NCBI RefSeq assembly: GCF_001625215.2
Contig: NC_030383.2
Location: 50,960,380 to 51,024,379, forward strand
DNA: 64,000 nt
Source of the DNA: Daucus carota subsp. sativus
Taxonomy: Eukaryota; Streptophyta; Magnoliopsida; Apiales; Apiaceae
Direction of reading: 5' to 3'
The position numbers and the translations under genes were made by a program. Under the pieces are notes generated by a model. The model was not told the origin of the DNA, ran no database searches, and was given only the letters and a program-made list of their open reading frames with translations. This document shows positions 57,338 to 64,000 of this stretch, piece by piece (within the stretch, counting starts at the first letter, position 1; each line of letters begins with the position of its first letter).

Positions 57338-58121
57338 TAGGGCTGTTTAACGAACCGAGCTGTTCGCGAACAAGCTCGAGCTCGGCTCGTTAAGAGCTCG
57401 TTCGGCTCGGCTCGTTAAGTTAACGAGCTCGAGCTCGAACACAAAAAATTGTTCGTTAAGTAAATGAGCTCGAGCCGAGCTTTTAGTACGGCTCGAGCTC
57501 GGCTCGAGCTCGGCTCGAGCTCGCTCGGCTCGAGCTCGGCTCGTTAAAGCTCGAAAAAATGTAATATTTTCGGGGTTTTTTTTATAATTTATATATGTTA
57601 TTGAACTCAGAATTCAACATATAATTAATATATATATATAATATATATATATATATTAGTGATGTAACCAAAATTTCGGAAAATAATAATTTTATATGGT
57701 TTGCTATTTTAACAGTCAAGTAGAAGGTTAACTAGTACCGCTAACTAGTGTTTAATCCTAATTTAGTGTTTCAATATTTTAAAAAATATTTCTTACCGAT
57801 TCAACCGTATGGATGTTAACATATATACATTTTAGTGATATAAACAAAGTTTAAAAAAAATTAAAATTATTTGGTTAGCTATTTTAAGAGTCAACTAGCG
57901 GTTTGTCCTTATTTTTTTTCTGGCTCGGCTCGACTCGATTCGACTCGGTTCGGCTTGTATTTGTTCGCGAACAAGCTCGTGTTCGGCTCGTTAGTTAACG
58001 AGCCGAGCTTGAACACAATTTTTGTTCGATAAAAAAGCTCGGCCCGGCTCGGCTCGTCAGAAAAAAAATTAAAGCTCGGCTCGGTTCGGTCAAAACTCGG
58101 CTCGGTTCGTGAACAGCCCTA
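57338..58121. mobile_element. hAT miniature element, GCTCGAGCTCGG-rich
   Basis: The ends TAGGGCTGTT and AACAGCCCTA are inverted repeats extending with mismatches into CGAACCGAGC / GGTTCGTG. The perfect 8-bp duplication CTTGTTGC flanks it at 57330-57337 and 58122-58129. Subterminal regions are packed with GGCTCGAGCTCGG repeats, and the centre is AT-rich with no ORF. It is 784 bp long and sits between the two RING genes. Confidence 0.93.
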
Positions 58122-58601
58122 CTTGTTGCTGTTTCTTTTCGTCTTTTATCAGGTTTGCCAATTTTGTATTAATATTAATATAAAATCTTGGCCTTATTAA
58201 ATTACTCATGGATACCAATACAACAAAATCGTTACATTTAGTCTTATAAGTAAAATAATAAATTAGTAATTTGTCTGATGTTATGAATAATCCAACATAT
58301 CAAATGTAAATGAAAATCGAGAGAGTATCGGGAAAAGCACCATTTTGCTTCCTTTTTAGGGATTTATTATGAAGTTTTTAATCTATAATAAATTTTATTT
58401 ATCTTTTATGTTTAAATAATTTAATTTTTGTTAACATTTATAAATTTAAATTATCATACACTTAATTGGTTTATAAATAAAATTACTCAAATAATTTATA
58501 AAAATCTCTTTCTTCAATCAGTCAGACGTTCCCTTCATTTTCTTCCTGACAAAGAGAAAGGAGACAATTTATTTTAAGTGTTAAGATTGCTGGGCGCCTG
58601 G

Positions 58602-59248
58602 TAGGGGTGTACACGGGTTGCCCAAACCGTTTAAACCAACCCAAACCGGCCCTATTTTCGGCCGAACCAAACCGAAAATTTTAAACCGTTCTTTAATTGG
58701 GTTGAATCAGCTCCAACCCGACTTTAATGGGTTGGGCATGGTTTTAGATTTTATTTGGCCAACCCAACCCAACCCGAGGGTATTTTAATAAAAATACATT
58801 ATATATATAATATATATACCTAACAAAACTGTATATATGTAAAATATAGCTACCCAATTGAAATTATAACATTAGTGTGATAAAACTGAATTATAACATT
58901 GGTATCTTTTCTCGAATTTCCTTTAAAATATCTTTCCTGCACATTTGTCATTCGTCTGCTTGCCTTTTGAGAGTTCGATAGTGAAGCTACTATCCTTTAA
59001 AGGTCCGAACTTGTTTTAGTGCTCTATAATTTGTAGGTTGCGTAACAATTTTAAAACTGCAAAATATGCGATTTAGTAGTTAGTAACCCGTCAAACCGAC
59101 CCAACCCAACCCAAACCGAAGTATGGCAAATTGGGTTGGGTTATAAATTAAATTTAATGGGTTGGGTTCGAAAATTAGCAAACCGAATTTAATGGGTTGG
59201 GTCGATAAAAAATCTAAACCGGGCCAACCCGCCCCGCGTACACCCCTA
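58602..59248. mobile_element. hAT miniature element, TAGGGGTGTAC ends
   Basis: The ends TAGGGGTGTACACGGG and the inverse of TAGGGGTGTACGCGGG are near-perfect inverted repeats. The 8-bp duplication GCGCCTGG flanks them (58594-58601 and 59249-59256). AACCCAACCC / GGGTTGGG repeats lie near both ends. It is 647 bp with no transposase. It is a relative of the element at 20802-21617. Confidence 0.93.
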
Positions 59249-59256
59249 GCGCCTGG

Positions 59257-59711
59257 GCCGCCCAAACACAATTATCACTAGCATCAAAGTTTTCTATACC
59301 ATGATTTACACATATAAATACTTTCTTTGTCTGGCCGATCACCGGCACGTGACGAATTGTCATACTTCTTTAAAGTATAATTTTATAATAATAATAATTT
59401 TTTAAAACAAAATTAATATTTAAATTTTTATTCAATAAAATTTAGAAATAAGTTACATAATCATACTTCATAAGAGCATTAAAGTGTGTGTTTAGTGGTC
59501 TAAAATATAGATTAAATAAGTTCATAATTATAACATATAATTTTTTTGAGTTAATAATTTTCTGAAATATAGATTTTTTCAAGCTTGGCTTAAACAATAA
59601 CTATAACTACATAAATTTCTTAGAATATAAAAGGAAAAAATAATCAACTTATTACAACTATTAGATTCGAAACACATTTTTAAAATAAATAAAATTAAAA
59701 ATGTTGAAGGA

Positions 59712-59797
<86 letters not shown>

Positions 59798-60730
59798 AGT
59801 TGGCTTTTAAAAATTGAGTGAGAGAGACTTCTTATACGAGATTAATGGATGGAATAGGGACTTTTTGTGCCATGACAATAGCTATTATATATAAAACTTC
59901 TTAAATCATTATTTAATATATAACTGTCAATCCAAAAAGTAGCAGCGATCTACTATAAATATGTAATATCTTCTTTAAAAAATTTAATTATTACTCCATC
60001 AATAAAAAATGAACATTTTACCTCTTTCACGAATTTTGTTATATTATAAAGAGGCATTTATAATTATTAATTTTTTAAAATTTTATTTTGAATATATGAT
60101 TCATGCATTTTTATATTTAATAAAAAAATTTAAGAATATCATTTACAAATAAGTCTTCCCAAATATATTGAGAGGGTGTTTGGCCGGGGAAGTCCGGTTT
60201 CTGGATTTATAAGTCACAAACACTTATTCGTATCGTCGAGAAGTAATCAAAAGAAATTGAGAATACTAGATTTTGTTTCACGGCTTTACCAAACACTTTA
60301 ATCACACTTGTAAAGTTTTAACTTGTTTGTGACTTCTACCTAAATTTTTTATTTCAACAATAAGTACTTATTTTAAATTCACTCAAACGGCCGTGATATG
60401 AATATAAAGAGAAGTAATTCGCTATTGAGAAACGGAGAGAATAAATTAATTATTTTATAAACATACTCAATTCTATAATTTTGTATTATCCTATAACAAA
60501 ATAATTATAATTTCGATATTCTCGAAGAAAAGTATAATTTTAATGTTGGTCGAGCTGCTTAATTATTATATATATTAATATTAATATTATACAAAGTTTT
60601 TATGACAATGTAACAGCTAACTAATTAGCAGCTTACACTTGCACACGATTTTTGCATATACGCAGGGAAAAAGACAACCATACACGTCATTTCTCCCAAA
60701 CTAATGCTAACAAACCTACTAAACCACTAA
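59257..60730. other. Spacer between hAT element and second RING gene
   Basis: AT-rich sequence with the AT microsatellite at 59715-59794. GGTGTTTGGCCGGGG near 60176 and CTCAAACGGCC near 60384 could be decayed MITE ends. No gene is seen. Confidence 0.4.
59715..59794. repeat. AT microsatellite, 40 units
   Basis: An uninterrupted 80-bp AT dinucleotide run. Confidence 0.97.
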
Positions 60731-61222
60731 TTAATGAGCTAATCTCCGCAAATAATTACCATGTAATGCCGACAACAACACCATCATCTCCTCGTCACTC
60801 CCGTAATAATATTCTTGATTATTCCGCTGTCGTCTGTACCTAGCCACAACCTCCTCCGGCAGCACACTAATCCGGCAAAGCGGACATGTCGGACAATCCT
60901 GTTGTAGCCACGTGTCAAGACACTGTTTGTGAAAAGTGTGATTACATTGCTTGACTTTCCTAATCTCCTGTCTTTCTTCAAACACAGACAAACAAACAGC
61001 ACATTCTTTTACCTCATCTTTGAGTCCTGCCTTGTACCGGCTAGCTGGGTTCTTTCTTTCGATGAGTTTGAAGAATTGGGCCGCTGTCACCGGAGAGTTG
61101 CCGGAGAAGTCCAGGACGCCGGAGATGGAACGGAGAAGGATGAGGAGTTCAAGGAAAAGAAGGGTTAAGAAAACTATGGAGATAGTGTAGAGGTTATGGA
61201 AGAACTGAGAAATGGCTGCCAT
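60731..61222 (-). CDS. Membrane-anchored RING-H2 E3 ubiquitin ligase (paralog 2), 163 aa
   Basis: This is an intronless ORF starting MAAISQFFHNLYTISIVFLT. There is one hydrophobic span at about residues 10-35. The RING-H2 residues Cys74, Cys77, Cys93, His95, His98, Cys101, Cys113 and Cys116 keep the same spacing as paralog 1, with CNHTFHKQCLDTW in common. Both share the juxtamembrane pattern ERKNP-S-YK and the tail LPE-VVARYRRQ, plus an acidic EEMM-LLS segment near the C-terminus. The role is the same as inferred for paralog 1. A TATA box lies 56 bp before the ATG. There are no defects. Confidence 0.93.
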   Translation of the reverse strand: MAAISQFFHNLYTISIVFLTLLFLELLILLRSISGVLDFSGNSPVTAAQFFKLIERKNPASRYKAGLKDEVKECAVCLSVFEERQEIRKVKQCNHTFHKQCLDTWLQQDCPTCPLCRISVLPEEVVARYRRQRNNQEYYYGSDEEMMVLLSALHGNYLRRLAH

Positions 61223-61277
61223 TTGTTTTGATATGTAATAAAAGTATTTTGGTCGTGTTTGCTGGCTGGTTGGATCC

Positions 61278-61285
61278 CTTTATAA
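61278..61285 (-). promoter_or_regulatory. TATA box of RING-H2 paralog 2
   Basis: TTATAAAG on the minus strand lies about 56 bp before the start codon at 61222. Confidence 0.65.
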
Positions 61286-64000
61286 GAAGATAAATGGATG
61301 GATAGGAACTGTTGACTAGAAGAGGCTTTTGTACAGGGAAATTAGAAATGTGTCATGAAATGTTTCACAAAATAATTACTTATGTAGTGTTTGAGTAAGC
61401 TACAAGTCTACAACTGTAATTTCCATACTATCAAATATATTATTAACTCTAATACGAAAATTTAATATTAAAAAGTTTAGCTAGTTAATGAATTTACATA
61501 AGTGATCTGGAAAATTTAGATAATTTGATCAATTTTGTTGGATTAATATAATATTTTAAAATATTTAATATAAATAATTTTTAACCATTTTAATTTTAGT
61601 TAATATAGTTAATAACAATTTATCTAAAAAGAATCATAACTAATGTGTGTGTAAATCTATAAATATATTGATGAGTTTGAAAATCTGTTATATAATCCAT
61701 ATATATATGGTCATACAAAGTTTAATATAATAAAATTTTATATAAAAAGTTTAAACAATAATAGAAATAAAATCAACCTTAAAAATTAATCCCTTTGTAC
61801 TACATATCTATTATTTTAAAATAAATGGGTTATTATTTAAAATAAAGAAGAGAATTAAAAGTGACAAGTGAACTTGACTTATGAATTTTAAAAAGTGTTT
61901 GGATAATATTACTTTTTTTTAAAGATAAAGGATAATATTACATATAAGTCAATTGAATATTCGGTAATTTAAATTTATTAATTAAAAAAATTCAAATCAT
62001 TAAAATACAAGAAATTTTCTAAATAAATAAAATTTTTATATCTTAAAAATTTCAAAACTTCATAATTAAATGCAAATCACTAAAAAAAGCTAAAAGACTT
62101 TCAATTTCTCACTTAAAAAGCCAAACATATCACTTCTGATTATTTTAACAAACACTAGATAAACAAAAAGCAACTTGAAATTTTAAAAAATATTTAGAAC
62201 ACTTATAAAAACGTGGCAAAACAGTCTTTTATTTTGTTTCAGCACTTTTACACAACCAACTAAATTCAAACAATTTTTAGTAATCTTTGGTTTTGAATCC
62301 AAGAAAATGTATATTGAAAAACACAAAACAACATATTTGTTTAAAAAATGATTTCAAGATAATTGGATAAGAGTTATCCAATTATATTCCATTCACTTAT
62401 TTGACTATGATCATATTTTTTAATAAAATTATCATAGAAAAATAGGCTAAAATAATGATTAAGATATAAATTTATAATATTATAATACTTTATAATTATG
62501 ATAAATTAATAATGATAATTACAATTCTCTGAACAAAAATGACCCAAATTAAAGACCCAAATTAAAGATTTATGTGCCTTATTTGACAATTATGCTAGTT
62601 TAATTTTATTGTTATTAAAGTAATGAATTTCCTTATGCTTTTGTTTTATTTTTTACTCTCTTTAATATCATATTTATTAATTTAAATATTAAAATATTAT
62701 TTAAATAATAAAAATGAAACGAGTATAAGATATCAAATGAACTTAATATATATTAATAATTTATTTATTATTTAGATACTTTCATTTGAAGTTACAATAT
62801 AAAATATCTGGCTCAGTCGCTCTTATGTTTGAGTTACTATCATCCCAGAGCACCGAAAACCAAAAATGAATAAACTAATTAAGTAGCCAGGTGGCCTATC
62901 TTCTCGATTATTCTGCTTGCTAACTCCAATCATAAATCCAAGATCACTGAATTATCCAAATTTAAGACAGGATCCAAATCTTATTCAATCATGTGATACG
63001 GATAGAGATCCAAATTCATCTATCCTTATAATATTGATATATTTGATTTTAAATATTTTAAAAAATAAAAAACTGATGAATCATCATTAAGTATAATAAT
63101 AAAATTAACGACTAGACAAAGATAAAATATTACAAAATAATTCAAAAAAGTTGAAACAGTACATAAAAATAAATTAAAAGTATTAAAAAATTTCATTAAA
63201 ATTACTAATTCTCTCAGAATTAGTATATTTTTCCCACAATGCTCAAATATTAGTGCATTTCGAAATTCAAGATAGGCAATATTTATCTTTGATTTTTTTG
63301 TATCGATTGATAAATTGTTGAAATTTTATGTATTTTGAAATTTTAATTTATAGTTAATCGTTGTTTTAATTATAATCTAATCTTAATTAATCAATCTTTA
63401 AAAACATTAACAAAATCATAAAAGTAATAATATTCTAATGTTAAAAAGATTTGGATGAATAGTAGTGATCCAAATTTGGACCAGTACTATTCACGGATTC
63501 AAATTTGGATCACTTTTTAGTCCGTGGTTTCGAGCATAATTGCCTCAAATTTTGGTTTCGAGCATAATTGCCTCAAATTTTGGATTTTTGGATTACTGTT
63601 GGAGATGCACATGTTTTCGATACAAAAGCTGATGGAAATATTTGAAGAGTCGGTCTGGTGTGTTATGTGCATATGTTAAATACTCAAATTTATGAATTTA
63701 GATATTTGTGATTGGTGTGGTTTTAAATAAAAAAGTTTATTATTAAAAATTTAAGCAAATAAAAATAAAATAAATTTATCAAATTTTGTGCTTATTGTGT
63801 GCTCATGGGCACACTTCCATACTTTAACATTGGGTTAATTATCAAACTCATCACTGAAGTGGACAAATGATATTAACTTCATCACTGATCTCCACGGGGT
63901 CTCAAGTTGCTCACTAAACTCGCTTAATGGTATCAAACTCATCACTGCCGTTAAAAAAAGTAACGGAGGTTAGACGGAGTGACAGATTGGCGGTTGACGT
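61286..64000. other. Gene-free AT-rich end of window
   Basis: Sequence is strongly AT-rich without supported ORFs. A 28-bp unit (GGTTTCGAGCATAATTGCCT...) is tandemly duplicated at 63526-63581. The last 170 bp (ATCAAACTCATCACTGAAG, repeated as ATCAAACTCATCACTGCCG) is less AT-rich and looks like the edge of a repeat that continues outside the window. Confidence 0.5.

Noticed and set aside
60174..60395. GGTGTTTGGCC...CAAACGGCC as a Tourist or hAT MITE
   Set aside because: The inverted ends match over fewer than ten bases and no target duplication was found.

Overview
This window is nuclear DNA from a flowering plant, almost certainly a dicot. Intron-bearing genes with plant splice sites (a plant actin with introns at codons 20, 151/152 and 356, a LIKE-COV membrane protein, a plant ISY1, RING-H2 proteins) lie in AT-rich DNA full of plant transposons. 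The env-carrying copia (Sirevirus-type) relics resemble those of asterids such as Apiaceae, but that assignment is only an inference.

Layout. 1-9.4 kb is a graveyard of copia/Sirevirus elements: pol and the N-terminal half of an env-like ORF on +, then the 3' LTR and C-terminal half of such an ORF on -, then a gag stub with primer-binding site and a second LTR. 9.5-12.1 kb is a two-exon gene for an acidic, probably N-myristoylated protein. 14,469-21,642 is a Helitron carrying fragments of a kelch gene (KLHDC4 type), a CDPK-related kinase and at least one unidentified gene. Its 3' hairpin is split by a hAT miniature element with a perfect 8-bp target duplication. The intact ISY1 splicing-factor gene begins only 149 bp beyond it. 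24.6-25.7 kb is a dead LRR receptor-like protein gene. 27.6-32.4 kb holds tandem repeats, Tourist, Stowaway, Mutator-like and Helitron-like elements.

The actin gene is on the minus strand at 33.5-34.9 kb, with a leader intron and a TATA box near 35.54 kb. 36.0-41.0 kb is again transposon-derived: a Mutator-like element, a GCTCG-rich hAT element, a TE-like exon and a LINE relic. A LIKE-COV gene spans 41,681-49,762 in seven exons; one intron is GC-AG and the 4.6-kb first intron contains a nonautonomous LTR retrotransposon with a 5-bp target duplication. A 70-aa unidentified gene is at 54.3 kb. Two paralogous RING-H2 membrane-anchored genes (56.6 and 60.7 kb, both minus) are separated by two hAT miniature elements.

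The host genes are ordinary housekeeping and regulatory genes that do not form one pathway: splicing, cytoskeleton, vascular/Golgi membrane function and ubiquitin ligation. I found no CRISPR array, prokaryotic system or clear RNA gene. The most interesting structure is the nested Helitron/hAT insertion beside ISY1.
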